Positions 25,302 to 35,435 are shown, counted from the stretch's first letter. The stretch: DNA of 39,162 bases from Leptospiraceae bacterium (GCA_017996175.1 JAGOHK010000039.1:1-39162), one strand, 5' to 3'. Numbers and translations are program-made. Notes: a model not told the origin generated them from the sequence alone.

Positions 25302-26156
25302 ATGAGAATTATCCCTATTATCCTCCTAGTCCTAAGTCTTGCCGAGTGCAGACATTACTTTGTCCGAGATGCGGCTAAATACAATTTAACGCAGGAAGAG
25401 GAAAATCTTTTGAAGAGTAAAAAGATTGGAGTAATTGGATTTCATCCTTCTTATAGAAGTCGATATTCTGACTGCTGTCAAATGAGTAAGAACATAGTTA
25501 GAGTTCTACAGTTCATTTATTTAACTACTGACTCTGAATCTCTTCCTTTAAAGCCAAATGCGTTTATGAAAGGGATCGGCAAATACAGAATATTCCACAA
25601 ATTATCCGAGAGGAATACATTTAATGAATTGCTTAAATTCCGAAATGTAGAAGAAAATAAGCATAAACCAAATAAAGGAATTTCAGAAGAGAATCTAAGA
25701 TTTTTTTTAAAAACATATCTTGATGAAACGAATCATTTGGGTTACGAAGAAATTTTAAACTCATTAGATTTATCAGATCCGCAGAAAATCTATCTAAAAG
25801 ATAATAGTATTGATTTCTGGATTATTGGTTATCATTCCCCGCCTTGGATGAACATTACTAATGAGCCAATAACTCTTTTGACCCTTTTCCCTTTCATCGG
25901 TAGCATTGGTACTTTTCCGCTTTTTGGAAACGAGTGGATTAATTCCAATATATGGATATTCGATAAAAAATTAAATCTAATTAAAAAATTAGAATTTAAA
26001 AATGAGTATACTTTTTTTGTTGCATCTTGGGTGTTTTGGCAGGATGAAACCACAAGTGGAATAATTAGAAACGGAAATGATCCAACTTACATCTACGAAC
26101 CAGACCTAAAGGAATTTTCGAAAGAGTTAGCGAAGATTGTGAGAGATGCTAAGTGA
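25302..26156 (+). CDS. Hypothetical lipoprotein
   Basis: A 284-residue lipoprotein with signal MRIIPIILLVLSLAEC16. The frame opens at a TTG at 25266, but the ATG at 25302 starts the signal peptide directly. The mature protein carries a Cys pair (SDCCQM) and a hydrophobic segment with EPITLLTLFPFIGSIGTFPL that could sit in a membrane, followed by a strand-rich end. No family recognised. It is 59 bases before the TPM gene. Confidence 0.65.
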   Translation: MRIIPIILLVLSLAECRHYFVRDAAKYNLTQEEENLLKSKKIGVIGFHPSYRSRYSDCCQMSKNIVRVLQFIYLTTDSESLPLKPNAFMKGIGKYRIFHKLSERNTFNELLKFRNVEENKHKPNKGISEENLRFFLKTYLDETNHLGYEEILNSLDLSDPQKIYLKDNSIDFWIIGYHSPPWMNITNEPITLLTLFPFIGSIGTFPLFGNEWINSNIWIFDKKLNLIKKLEFKNEYTFFVASWVFWQDETTSGIIRNGNDPTYIYEPDLKEFSKELAKIVRDAK

Positions 26157-26215
26157 TTTTTAATTAACTTTGCGTTATCTACTTGCAAATTCTCAGTTTA
26201 ATTTAGAATAGCCTT

Positions 26216-27694
26216 ATGTTATTTCTGACTCGTTTTCATAAAATACTTTTCCTCTTCCTAATTTTATTTCAAATAGAAATTTCTGCACAAGAGTCTACAC
26301 TTGAGTTTGCGCGGTCTCTTCCGAATCCTAGAAGCCAGAATGGTTCTTGGATACTAGACCAAACCAAAATTTTAGAAAATGCGGGAGTTAAGGAAAATTT
26401 AAACCAAATCCTAGACAAATTAGAAAAAGATACTACAAATGAAATCGCAATCGTAATTCTTCCTACAATCGGGAAATTAGTTCCTAAAAATCTAGCTACA
26501 GAAATATTTCAAGTTTGGGGAGTGGGAAAACTGGGAAAAGACAATGGAGTATTGATTCTACATGTTCTAGACCAAAGGCGAATCGAAATCGAAACCGGCT
26601 ATGGAATGGAAGGAATTTTATCGGACGTTATCTGTAAACGACTCTTAGAAGAAAGAACCGTTCCTTATTTTAAAAAAGGAGCTTATTCTGTTGGTCATGA
26701 AAGTCTTTTACGGATAATGGATAATATCCTCCGAAATCCTAAGAAACCCGCTACTAGTATTCTATCTTCCTTTAAGTCTGATTTACCGGATCCCGAAAAA
26801 GCTTCTGTCGATTCTATTTCTGAAGACTTGCTCCCTTTTTTAGATTCCGAATATGAGCTAAAAAAAATCTGGCGAATACGCTCTGTTTACTTCTTACTCG
26901 GAGGGTTACTTCTTATTATCTTCTACAGAGTTTTACTCTACCAAACCACTAGTCATTGGAAAATGAAATATGAATCTTACAATGATAGGCTTAGTTTTTT
27001 TACACCACTTTCGGTTTTTACTTATGGGCTAACTACGATTTTACTTACAGTTGGTATAACTTCGTTTGTTTATTCCTTTTTTGGAACCGAATATTTAATT
27101 CATACAATTTTCTTTTCTGGTGTAAGTATCATGGTTTTAACGGGTTATCTAGTCTCTAAAATGTATGACAAGTGGGAAGATTTTCTCGTTACCGCACCTC
27201 GCCTTTGTCCAAAATGTAAATCCAAGTCCATTCTCATCGAAGATAAAAATGACATTTACCGAATGTTAAACGAAGAGGAAAAATTTGAACAAAAAATCCG
27301 CGCTTTTAGTTTTGCAATTTATGAATGCACAAAATGTAAACACTTAGACAAAATAAAATCTCGTGGAACTAAATTCGGTAGTTATACAACTTGTTCTAAA
27401 TGTAATTTTTTAGCGACAAATTATACCTACAAAACACTAAAACAAGCCACCTACACCGAAGAAGGTTTAGAAGAAATTAAAAAAACCTGCTTAAAGTGTG
27501 GGATCACTTCCACAGAAAAGACCATTACTCCAAGAAAGTCGAAGTCCTCTTATTCAAGTTCTTCGACTAATACGGATTATTCTTCCCCTTCGACTTCCAC
27601 CTCATCATCTAGTTCGAGTTCTTCCTCTTCTAGTTCAGATGATAATTTTGGTGGAGGTTCGTCTGGTGGAGGTGGTGCAGGTTCTAGTTATTAG
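26216..27694 (+). CDS. TPM domain protein with zinc-ribbon-like region
   Basis: A 492-residue protein: signal peptide ending near EISAQ, TPM domain at about 40-175 (NEIAIVILPTIG, GKDNGVLILHV, IEIETGYGMEGILSD), one hydrophobic segment near 225-240 and two more at 262-310. Then four CxxC pairs (CPKCK, CTKCK, CSKCN, CLKCG) suggest cytoplasmic zinc ribbons. A Ser-rich stretch and the Gly/Ser tail GGGSSGGGGAGSSY, typical of YgcG-like TPM proteins, end the chain. TPM domains are exported modules, some with phosphatase activity and one role in photosystem repair in plants. The stop overlaps the convergent STAS gene by 4 bases. Confidence 0.82.
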   Translation: MLFLTRFHKILFLFLILFQIEISAQESTLEFARSLPNPRSQNGSWILDQTKILENAGVKENLNQILDKLEKDTTNEIAIVILPTIGKLVPKNLATEIFQVWGVGKLGKDNGVLILHVLDQRRIEIETGYGMEGILSDVICKRLLEERTVPYFKKGAYSVGHESLLRIMDNILRNPKKPATSILSSFKSDLPDPEKASVDSISEDLLPFLDSEYELKKIWRIRSVYFLLGGLLLIIFYRVLLYQTTSHWKMKYESYNDRLSFFTPLSVFTYGLTTILLTVGITSFVYSFFGTEYLIHTIFFSGVSIMVLTGYLVSKMYDKWEDFLVTAPRLCPKCKSKSILIEDKNDIYRMLNEEEKFEQKIRAFSFAIYECTKCKHLDKIKSRGTKFGSYTTCSKCNFLATNYTYKTLKQATYTEEGLEEIKKTCLKCGITSTEKTITPRKSKSSYSSSSTNTDYSSPSTSTSSSSSSSSSSSSDDNFGGGSSGGGGAGSSY

Positions 27695-28035
27695 AGTGAC
27701 TCTTTATCGGGGATAATTCTAAATATCCTCTCAAAACCACTTGTTTTAAATAAATGTCCTACCCCACTTTTGACACCAATTAAATTTAACTTCTTACTCT
27801 TTTTACCCAAATACATTCCCTGACTGGCAAGGGCTCCTAAGCCGCTAGAGTCTACATAATTAATGGGAGACATATCAATCGCTATCTCTTCTATTCCATT
27901 CTCATTTTGTATCTTGAATACTTCCACTAAATCTCTTGCATTATAAAGATCTAGTTTTTGGTAATTAATAAAATTAATCAGTACATAATTTTTATATTTA
28001 CCAATTTCAATTCCGTAATCTGAATCTGAACTCAT
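27691..28035 (-). CDS. STAS domain anti-sigma factor antagonist
   Basis: A 114-residue single STAS protein of the SpoIIAA/anti-anti-sigma type, with the phosphorylation loop DMSPINYVDSSGLGAL carrying the conserved DSSG. Unphosphorylated forms bind an anti-sigma kinase to release a partner. It is the same length as, and closely matches, the STAS protein at 37104-37448 (for example DMSPI-x-x-x-DSSGLG-x-L and KKSKKLNLIG versus KKNKKLNLVS). GAGGAAA precedes the ATG. It lies 12 bases after the internally deleted cyclase gene, mirroring the intact cyclase-STAS pair on the right. Confidence 0.88.
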   Translation of the reverse strand: MSSDSDYGIEIGKYKNYVLINFINYQKLDLYNARDLVEVFKIQNENGIEEIAIDMSPINYVDSSGLGALASQGMYLGKKSKKLNLIGVKSGVGHLFKTSGFERIFRIIPDKESL

Positions 28036-28047
28036 TTGTTTTTCCTC

Positions 28048-28380
28048 TTAAATTTTTGTATAAATTTCCCAAAATTTACTATTGGGCGTTTTTCTATCTG
28101 AACCTTTAGAATAATCGTCTTTAATTCCTAACACATAATACATATCTACCTCAGCTTTATTTTTTAATTCTTTTGCTACATCTTCGGGGAGGATATTGAG
28201 TAGTAACTTCTCGGACTTCTGTCTTTCTTTTTCTGATTCAAAATTCCAAGTTCCCGTAGAGCGTAAATTCAATACTCCCTTATTTGCGTTCGGTAATTTT
28301 TCAATAGTTAAATTCCTACAATGGTAGAAGGAGGCCAACGTTAGTAAAATTAAACTTAATTTTAAACGAAATAGAAACAC
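28048..28380 (-). pseudogene. Adenylate cyclase gene with catalytic domain deleted
   Basis: The 110-residue frame joins three parts. First a signal/N-terminal segment (FYHCRNLTIEKLPNANKGVL) of the kind found before 7TMR-DISM sensor domains. Then EKERQKSEKLLLNILPEDVA, the linker just before a class III cyclase domain. Then EVDMYYVLGIKDD and FWEIYTKI, the extreme C-terminus. Compared with the protein at 37501, all residues between KELK and the 'NKGEVDMYY' segment are missing, and the sensor and membrane region is missing upstream too. The frame is preserved, so a short protein could be made, but it cannot be a cyclase. Confidence 0.85.
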
Positions 28381-28535
28381 GGGGACACAGTGTTTCTATT
28401 ACTCTAATTATTTCAAGTTAAAATTAGTGAAACTAAAGTTAATGTGATATTGCTATTTTAAAACGCTGTTAGGTTCCTTTTAAGACCTTCTTAGTTGCCC
28501 TATTTTTTAGATGATTTGTTCGCAATTTGTATATA

Positions 28536-28665
28536 TTACGGATACACCTAATAGGGGAGTAAACTGCACTCTAAACACCACTGCAATCTGCCCTATAAAA
28601 TTTTTTACCCAAATCTCCAGTGGTCATTAGAGTGCAGTTTGGAGTGATACTAAGTGTATCCGTAA
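28536..28665. repeat. 130-bp element with long inverted repeats
   Basis: The ends are about 48-bp imperfect inverted repeats: both start TTACGGATACAC, then share AAACTGCACTCTAA and CCACTG, with a 34-nt centre. No coding capacity. MITE-like or a large hairpin. It sits at the left boundary of the helicase-methyltransferase island. The rest of the gap (28381-28535, 28666-28759) shows nothing that I can name. Confidence 0.72.
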
Positions 28666-28759
28666 CTAAAAGGAAACCATTGTTTGGAAACATTTAAAAT
28701 TCTCTAAGAATTATTATACAGTTCCATATCCATTTTCCCCCAGTATTCCCCGCTTTCCC

Positions 28760-28788
28760 TTGACAATAATAATACTGAAAAATAGTCT
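28760..28788 (+). promoter_or_regulatory. Likely promoter of helicase-methyltransferase operon
   Basis: A perfect TTGACA at 28760-28765 is followed after 17 bases by TAGTCT, a weak -10 box. Transcription would start near 28795, about 30 bases before the ATG at 28825. Ribosome binding candidates are GGAG (28807-28810) and AGGA (28812-28815). Confidence 0.45.
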
Positions 28789-28824
28789 TTAATCTGTCCT
28801 GATGTTGGAGTAGGATAAACAATC

Positions 28825-31800
28825 ATGAGTAACGATTTAACCCCGATTTTACTAGACAATCAATCCGACGAAAGAAAATTATCTAATTTTCTAAACCGTT
28901 CTGTGTTTCCGAGTATTCAGGAAATTTATATTGCCACTGGATACTTTTACTTATCCGGCTTTGGTGTGGTTCATCCAAATCTACTGTCAAATCCCAAAGT
29001 TTTAGACAAATCTCCTGATTTGATACGAATGATTATTAGTCCTAAGACTGATAAAATCACGCGAGATGTTTTAGATAACGCATTATCCGATGAAAACGAA
29101 AAAGCTAAATTAATTCAATCCATCATCCAAGATTTTGAAAACTCCTTAGAAGAAACAACTCTTAGCTCTGCGGAAGGTTTGGTAAATCTTCTAAAGAGTA
29201 AAACAATGAGTATCCGCTTATTCTTAAAAGATTTTTTTCATGCGAAGGCTTATATTGCAAAAGTGAATCATGGTGGGTTTGCGCATACATATACAATTGT
29301 AGGTTCTTCCAATTTTACTTTAAATGGTCTTTCGAATAACCGTGAGTTGAATATGCTTCAAGAGGGAACTATTTACTTCGATAAATACAAAGAGTGGTTT
29401 TTGCAGTTGTGGGATAATGAGACTATTCCGCTAGATTCTACACTTTTGCAAGTTGTAGAAGAATCCATCCGAAAAGCCAAAGAGAATCAGTCTACTGTAG
29501 TTGATGCAGAAGTGTTTCTTACTCCCCTGCAAATGCTTTTGTATATCGTAAAGTATTTTCTTGGAATTCTAAGCGATGAAGATTTACAAGTAAACGATCA
29601 ACTTGTAGAGTTTCAAAGAATTGGTGCAGAGAATGTCATGAATAAACTGGAAAAACTCGACGGTGCGATTATTTCCGATTCAGTTGGTCTTGGAAAAACG
29701 TTTACTGCTGGCGAAGTTATCAAACGATACATCAAAAATAACAAACGAGTTTTAGTCATCACTCCACCGAATACTGTTCTTGAACAATGGAGAGAAACAT
29801 TAAAAAAATACTTTGGAATTGTTGATGGTGGTTTACTAACATTATACTCTCAGGGAAAATTTTCTCAGCTAGAAAATTCAGAAGTAAAAGAAATATTTAC
29901 AAAGAAAATAGATTTAATCGTTTTAGATGAAGCTCACAGGGCTAGAAATAAAGAATCCAAACTTTATCATAATTTAAACAGCCTACACCCTCATGGAGAA
30001 CGCGCCAAAGTGTTGCTATTAACCGCTACTCCTTATAACAATCGAATCAGTGATTTAGAAAACTTGGTTCGACTATGCACGACTGAAACCAAACTGACTA
30101 ATGCAGGTTTAACGCCAAAATCCTTTTCTGATATGGAGGAGTTTTCTAAAAAATTATTTGCGGGAACTCCTTTGTCTGAAATTGAGAAGGAAGAGAAATA
30201 TACTAAGAGCAAAGGACTTGTTAAAAATATTCTAAATGCAGTTATGCTCCTTCGTATGCGAACTACGATTCGAGAAAAATATGGCAAGATTACGATTGCG
30301 GGTAAACCATTAGTATTCGAAGACCCAATTGTCAAAAGAATCAATTATACCTATTCCGATGAATTTCAAACTTTATTTCAAGAGTTGCCGAACTTTCTTT
30401 CCCAATTGGAATTGCCGCATATCCGAATTTCTAAGCCGGGTAATTCTGGTTTTGCGCTGGGAAGTCTTTATAAATTATTCTTGTTTAAGCTAATAGAATC
30501 AAGCCTTTATGCGTTTAATATGTCCATTGAACGAATTGTAACAAAGAACTTAGAACTAAAAGAAAGAATTTTAAAAGATGGATTTGCTCGTGTTGTTAAA
30601 GAAAGTCAACCTGATATAGAAGAGTCTATGTTTTCCGAAATGGAAATAGAAGAAGAGGAAAATCAAACAGCTAACGAGGATTATACAGAAGAAGATGTGC
30701 TTCGTTGGATAGAAAGTGATTTACTTTTAATTCAAAATTTTATAGATACTCATATTAAGCCGCACCGAAAAGAAACCAACAATCCTATCACAATTCATGA
30801 TCCTAAGATTGATAAAATCCTCGAAATTCTAAAAGAACCCGGCTACAAAAAAGCTCTTGTGTTTACGACCTACAAAGACACAATCTTTTACTTAAATCAT
30901 AAACTCAACGAAGAAAAAAATGCCGGAAACTTCCCACTTGCCTTTGAAACTGCGACGGGTGAGGATAAGACCAGTAATTCGTTAGAAAAAAAGCTAGATC
31001 GTTTTGCACCTAAGGCGAGAGGTATTAACACTGAAAATTCTGATTTCCAAGAAATCAATGTTCTATTTTCTACGGACGTTCTTTCGGAAGGTGTGAATTT
31101 GCAAGATGCGGACTTGTTGATTAACTTTGATTTGCCGTGGAATCCTATGCGTATCGTACAGAGAATTGGTCGAGTAAATCGAATTGGCTCTGAGAACAAA
31201 GTCAAAGTTGTAAACCTAAGTCCTGATTCCACTCTCGATCAATTTTTAAACCTGATAAAGATTTTAGAAACAAAAGTGACTATGGTGGCAACTCTTCTTG
31301 GTAAAGAAATGGCTATTCTTAGCTCGGATAAAGAAACCATTCATGCAGAAGATATTGGAGAAGAAATCAAGAAGAGAGAAAATATTTCTAGTATTTCTGA
31401 TTATGAAAGAATCTCAGCTTCTAACTCTTTCTTTGGGGACTTGGAAGGAGAGACAGACGAAGATTATTTTAGAAGTTATTTGTTCTTTTCCTCACAGGAA
31501 AATAAAATTCGCAAAAAAGACTTTCTTGAAATTGCACAGTTTAAATCTAAAAAAGTCTATTATACAATTCTAAATCAAAATCCTAAAACGTCTTACACAT
31601 TCTATGAAGTGTATGGAAAACGGGGGGATTACAAAGATTTACTTTCTAGGATTTGTCTTAAAGCAGAATATGGTTTAGATAAAAAGATTGAGGTAACACA
31701 GAATTATCCGTTTCACCTTTTTACAAAAGAGAATATGAGTAAATCTGGATTTGCCAAGTTTGAATTGCAAGACATAGAAAAGTTTCGTGAATTGGAAAGG

Positions 31801-32253
31801 CATTCGAAAGAAACCTTTAATAACCTACTCGAAAGTAGAGCCAAACAATATTCCCTCGCCAGCCTAAACCAGAGATCCAAAAAAATCAAAGGTGGACAAA
31901 CAATTCTTTATACTCAAATTGCAAACCTACTGCAAAAAAACGAACAAGAACTCATTGGAGAGTCTTTTCGAGAAGTCTTAGAAAAAAAGAATTGTATTAG
32001 AGAAATAGAAGAGCTTTTAACCATACTCGCACTTTACCAACTTCCCATGATAAAATTAAAAGAATTAGAAGGAACTTTAAAGAAAGCCGGTATTGTATGG
32101 GAAAAACAAATTTCTAAGCCGTTATACGCTTTATTTGCAGAAGAACTTTTGCGTTTTTATAATACGACTATTTTAGCTGATCCAAACCTCCGTGGGGTGT
32201 TGTATCGAAAAGAAGAAATCTTTGGGGAAAAAATCCTATGCCTAGCAATCTAA
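28825..32253 (+). CDS. PLD nuclease-SF2 helicase fusion protein
   Basis: A 1142-residue protein. Residues 1-210 are a phospholipase D-like domain with the H139-x-K141 motif and GSSNFTLNG plus NNRELN, the arrangement of PLD-type nucleases. Residues 265-860 are an SNF2-like SF2 helicase: Walker A SVGLGKT (K291), DEAH box L-D368-E-A-H371, TATPYNN, then STDVLSEGVNLQDADLLI and QRIGRVNRIG as motifs V and VI. The C-terminal 280 residues are unrecognised. PLD-helicases of this type accompany adenine methyltransferases in restriction-like defence loci; one half of DISARM has a comparable helicase-methylase pair. The gene overlaps the methyltransferase gene by 16 bases in another frame, so expression is coupled. 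Confidence 0.88.
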   Translation: MSNDLTPILLDNQSDERKLSNFLNRSVFPSIQEIYIATGYFYLSGFGVVHPNLLSNPKVLDKSPDLIRMIISPKTDKITRDVLDNALSDENEKAKLIQSIIQDFENSLEETTLSSAEGLVNLLKSKTMSIRLFLKDFFHAKAYIAKVNHGGFAHTYTIVGSSNFTLNGLSNNRELNMLQEGTIYFDKYKEWFLQLWDNETIPLDSTLLQVVEESIRKAKENQSTVVDAEVFLTPLQMLLYIVKYFLGILSDEDLQVNDQLVEFQRIGAENVMNKLEKLDGAIISDSVGLGKTFTAGEVIKRYIKNNKRVLVITPPNTVLEQWRETLKKYFGIVDGGLLTLYSQGKFSQLENSEVKEIFTKKIDLIVLDEAHRARNKESKLYHNLNSLHPHGERAKVLLLTATPYNNRISDLENLVRLCTTETKLTNAGLTPKSFSDMEEFSKKLFAGTPLSEIEKEEKYTKSKGLVKNILNAVMLLRMRTTIREKYGKITIAGKPLVFEDPIVKRINYTYSDEFQTLFQELPNFLSQLELPHIRISKPGNSGFALGSLYKLFLFKLIESSLYAFNMSIERIVTKNLELKERILKDGFARVVKESQPDIEESMFSEMEIEEEENQTANEDYTEEDVLRWIESDLLLIQNFIDTHIKPHRKETNNPITIHDPKIDKILEILKEPGYKKALVFTTYKDTIFYLNHKLNEEKNAGNFPLAFETATGEDKTSNSLEKKLDRFAPKARGINTENSDFQEINVLFSTDVLSEGVNLQDADLLINFDLPWNPMRIVQRIGRVNRIGSENKVKVVNLSPDSTLDQFLNLIKILETKVTMVATLLGKEMAILSSDKETIHAEDIGEEIKKRENISSISDYERISASNSFFGDLEGETDEDYFRSYLFFSSQENKIRKKDFLEIAQFKSKKVYYTILNQNPKTSYTFYEVYGKRGDYKDLLSRICLKAEYGLDKKIEVTQNYPFHLFTKENMSKSGFAKFELQDIEKFRELERHSKETFNNLLESRAKQYSLASLNQRSKKIKGGQTILYTQIANLLQKNEQELIGESFREVLEKKNCIREIEELLTILALYQLPMIKLKELEGTLKKAGIVWEKQISKPLYALFAEELLRFYNTTILADPNLRGVLYRKEEIFGEKILCLAI

Positions 32254-35200
32254 ACGAAAAACAATTAAAAGAATTAGTTCTTGCGGCTAATAGCAAACAA
32301 GAAGTTCTAAATGTATTTAAGAGTCTTGGTTTTACAGTGGAAGAAGGAGAAGAATCTTCATTTGTAAATATTTCGAATAATGATTTAATCGAGATTATTT
32401 TCTTTTCCTCTATGCCCGATTTTCTTTCCAGCGCGAAGTCAGTTTCCCTTGGAAAGTATTGTACGCTTGGAATTTCCGAAGACTTTGAAGATTGGATTTT
32501 TGCCAAATCAGTAATTGAGGATGGACGTAAACTAAAGAAATTCAAATTCTCAAAAACCAAACTGCGTGAAACTCCAAAGCCGATTGCTATTAAGAAACTT
32601 CTTAACTTTAAAGCAAATGATCTAAAATCTTTCGAGGATATTTTCAAGCGAAAAGATGTTACCAAAGACTTCTACAAAAAATTTGAAAAACTAATTGAGG
32701 CACTGATAAAGAAAATCACAGGAATTAAGTCAGATGAGGATAAGAAATGGTATGCGTCAGTCATTATAAACCGGATTCTATTCATCTACTTCATTCAGCA
32801 CAAGGAACTACTGGGTAACAGAGATAAGGCGTATTTAAGTAAACACCTAAAAGTATTTTCTAAAAAGAAAAAAGATTCCTACTTTAGAGATTTTTTACGC
32901 CCCCTTTTTTTTGAAGGACTTGCCAAAAAAGAAAAGTCTCCCGAATTGCGCACCATCTTAGAAAATGTTCCTTACTTAAACGGTGGACTTTTCCAAGAGC
33001 ATATTTTAGAAAAAGAAAATCCTGAGATTTCTATTCCTGATGCAATTTTTGAAAGTATTTTTACATTCTTAGATGAATGGAATTGGCATTTAGATGAAAA
33101 GAGAGACACAGAAGAAAATGAAATTAACCCCGAGGTAATTGGGTATATATTTGAACAGCTCATCAACCAAAAGCAGATGGGCGCTTATTACACCAAGGAA
33201 GATATTACTGGATACATTTCTAAAAACACAATCATCCCGCGTCTCTTGGACATGGTAAAAGAAAAACATCCAGAAGCATTTGCGGGTAATCCCAATTTAT
33301 TCCAACCGATTTTCGATAATCCAGACGCCTTTATCTATGAATCTGTTTTACATGGTATCTATTCTGATTTTCAGAAAAAAACAATTCGAGAACTGCCTCC
33401 TAACATTGCGGCAGGAATCAAAGATGTTTCCAAAAGAACAGATTGGAATAAAACGGCTGACGAAGAGTATGCGCTACCAACCGAAACATGGAGAGAAGTT
33501 GTTGCTAGAAGGCAACGTTACTTTGAGATAAAAGCCCAACTCGAAAAAGGTCTTGGTTTTGACGCAAAATCCCAATTTACCACAAATGACTTAATCACTT
33601 ACAACCTGAATATCATTGACTTTATTCTACATACAATCAACAACGGGACTTTCGATTTTGTCAAAAGCTTTTACGATGCACTTCGCTCTATCACAATTCT
33701 AGACCCAACCTGTGGCTCCGGTGCATTTCTATTAGCCTCTCTCAATATTCTAGAAGATATGTACGAAGCTTGTTTGGATAGACTACAAGACGTAAGGAAC
33801 AGGCATGCCTGTTCCCCACTTACACAAAAATACCAAATCTACAAAACCATCATCTTAAACAATCTCTATGGTGTGGACATCATGGAAGAAGCAGTCGAGA
33901 TTTGCAAACTGCGACTCTTTCTAAAACTCATTTCCTGTGTAGAGAGAAACGACGATTTGCCGAACTTAGGAATCGAACCCTTACCCGACATCGACTTCAA
34001 TATTTTATCAGGAAATACTCTCGTAGGTTTCTCTAAAATGTCCGAAGTAGAAAAAGCATTTGAAGCAGGCGATAACAACGCATTCAACTTCTACGCCGCC
34101 GAAATCGACATCATCAAAAAACACGCCGGTGATTTAGAAGTCCTTCACCACAAATTCATTCAGTACCAAGCGGATACTAGCGATTCACCAAAAGAACCCA
34201 TCCTCACTTTAAAAGATAAAATCCGCCAAGACTCCAAAGACTTAAACGACAAACTAAATCTCTACCTAGCTAAACTCTACGGTGTGAATATAGATAAGAA
34301 AAAAGACTTGGAAGCGTGGAAAATATCGCATAAACCCTTCCACTGGGTTGTCGAGTTTTATGGAATTATCTCTAAGGGTGGTTTTGATGTGATTGTGGGT
34401 AATCCGCCTTATGTGGAGTATTCAAAGGTTAAGAGTGAGTATACGCTACGCGGTTATGAGACTTTGGAGTGTGGTAATTTGTATGTTTATACTATTGAGA
34501 GGGGATTAAGCCTTTCAAAAAATTGCTGCTTAGGCTATATTATACCATCGGCAGCTTTCGGAACCGTTAAGACTAAAAAATTAAGAGATTTATTGACGAG
34601 ATTAAGAATGACTATTTTAGTAAGTTATTTTTCCGGAGATGCACATCCTGCCATACTCTTTGAAGGAGTTAAGCTTCGATTAGCAATTTTGCTTACATTG
34701 AAAGGGGATAACGAGCTTTACACTACTAGTTTTAAAAGATGGTACAGTCAAGAAAGAGAAAATTTATTTAGCAAACTCAGATTTAGTAAGGGAACAAAGA
34801 AACATATAATATTAGATACCTTTCCTAAATGTGAAAACGAAATTGAAATTTTTATTCTGAAAAAAATAATTGCCTCTGCTAATAAAAAGATTTCAGATTT
34901 ATCAATGCCTGGTTCTAATTATAAGATTTATTATCATAATGCTCCTGTCTTTTTTATTCGTTCTATGAATTTTACCCCATTGTATGAAAGTAACTCAACA
35001 GAGGAAAGTAAGTCCAATCATTTCAAAACAATCCATTGCAAGAATGAAGAGGAAGCAAATATTCTAATTTGTCTAATAAGTAGTAGCATTTATTTTTTTT
35101 GGTATACTAATTACTCGGCTAACAGAGATTTAACGAGTTTTGATTTAAATCATTTTCCAATTCCAATAGATTCGTTAATAAAGGATGCAACTATTTTCAC

Positions 35201-35435
35201 GGAGCTCGTTGCACAGTTAATGGAAGATTTAAATAAAAAGTCGGTTATGCGGGAATACAACTATACAACAGGAAAAGTTCGATATCAGGAATTTTATGTT
35301 CGACTTTCCAAACCCATTATCGACGAAATCGACCGAGTGCTTGCGAAGCATTACAACTTTACAGAAGAAGAGTTGGATTATATCATTAACTATGACATAA
35401 AGTATCGGATGGGTGCTGAGGGTAATGAGGAGTAG
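32238..35435 (+). CDS. Eco57I-type adenine-specific DNA methyltransferase
   Basis: A 1065-residue N6-adenine methyltransferase. The N-terminal 440 residues are helical and include MGAYYTKEDITGYI, typical of large Eco57I/PglX-type enzymes. Motif I is D489-P-T-C-G-S-G-A-F, the catalytic motif IV N722-P-P-Y725 in FDVIVGNPPYVEY. The region after about 735 is the likely target recognition part, ending in IINYDIKYRMG as many such enzymes do. The coding DNA includes a 20-bp palindrome (33796-33815) that adds residues between motifs I and IV. It starts inside the helicase gene. No separate nuclease subunit is coded; cutting, if any, would come from the PLD domain of the helicase. Confidence 0.9.
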   Translation: MPSNLNEKQLKELVLAANSKQEVLNVFKSLGFTVEEGEESSFVNISNNDLIEIIFFSSMPDFLSSAKSVSLGKYCTLGISEDFEDWIFAKSVIEDGRKLKKFKFSKTKLRETPKPIAIKKLLNFKANDLKSFEDIFKRKDVTKDFYKKFEKLIEALIKKITGIKSDEDKKWYASVIINRILFIYFIQHKELLGNRDKAYLSKHLKVFSKKKKDSYFRDFLRPLFFEGLAKKEKSPELRTILENVPYLNGGLFQEHILEKENPEISIPDAIFESIFTFLDEWNWHLDEKRDTEENEINPEVIGYIFEQLINQKQMGAYYTKEDITGYISKNTIIPRLLDMVKEKHPEAFAGNPNLFQPIFDNPDAFIYESVLHGIYSDFQKKTIRELPPNIAAGIKDVSKRTDWNKTADEEYALPTETWREVVARRQRYFEIKAQLEKGLGFDAKSQFTTNDLITYNLNIIDFILHTINNGTFDFVKSFYDALRSITILDPTCGSGAFLLASLNILEDMYEACLDRLQDVRNRHACSPLTQKYQIYKTIILNNLYGVDIMEEAVEICKLRLFLKLISCVERNDDLPNLGIEPLPDIDFNILSGNTLVGFSKMSEVEKAFEAGDNNAFNFYAAEIDIIKKHAGDLEVLHHKFIQYQADTSDSPKEPILTLKDKIRQDSKDLNDKLNLYLAKLYGVNIDKKKDLEAWKISHKPFHWVVEFYGIISKGGFDVIVGNPPYVEYSKVKSEYTLRGYETLECGNLYVYTIERGLSLSKNCCLGYIIPSAAFGTVKTKKLRDLLTRLRMTILVSYFSGDAHPAILFEGVKLRLAILLTLKGDNELYTTSFKRWYSQERENLFSKLRFSKGTKKHIILDTFPKCENEIEIFILKKIIASANKKISDLSMPGSNYKIYYHNAPVFFIRSMNFTPLYESNSTEESKSNHFKTIHCKNEEEANILICLISSSIYFFWYTNYSANRDLTSFDLNHFPIPIDSLIKDATIFTELVAQLMEDLNKKSVMREYNYTTGKVRYQEFYVRLSKPIIDEIDRVLAKHYNFTEEELDYIINYDIKYRMGAEGNEE
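33796..33815. repeat. 20-bp perfect palindrome inside methyltransferase gene
   Basis: GGAACAGGCATGCCTGTTCC reads the same on both strands. It is translated as part of D-V-R-N-R-H-A-C-S-P-L in a loop between a helix and the next conserved segment, so an in-frame insertion has been tolerated. Similar GGAACAGGC...GCCTGTTCC palindromes are common intergenic repeats in other bacteria (memory). Confidence 0.75.

Noticed and set aside
27541..27690. Repetitive serine/glycine coding stretch as a possible tandem repeat locus.
   Set aside because: It is the normal low-complexity tail of TPM/YgcG-like proteins with no regular repeat unit.
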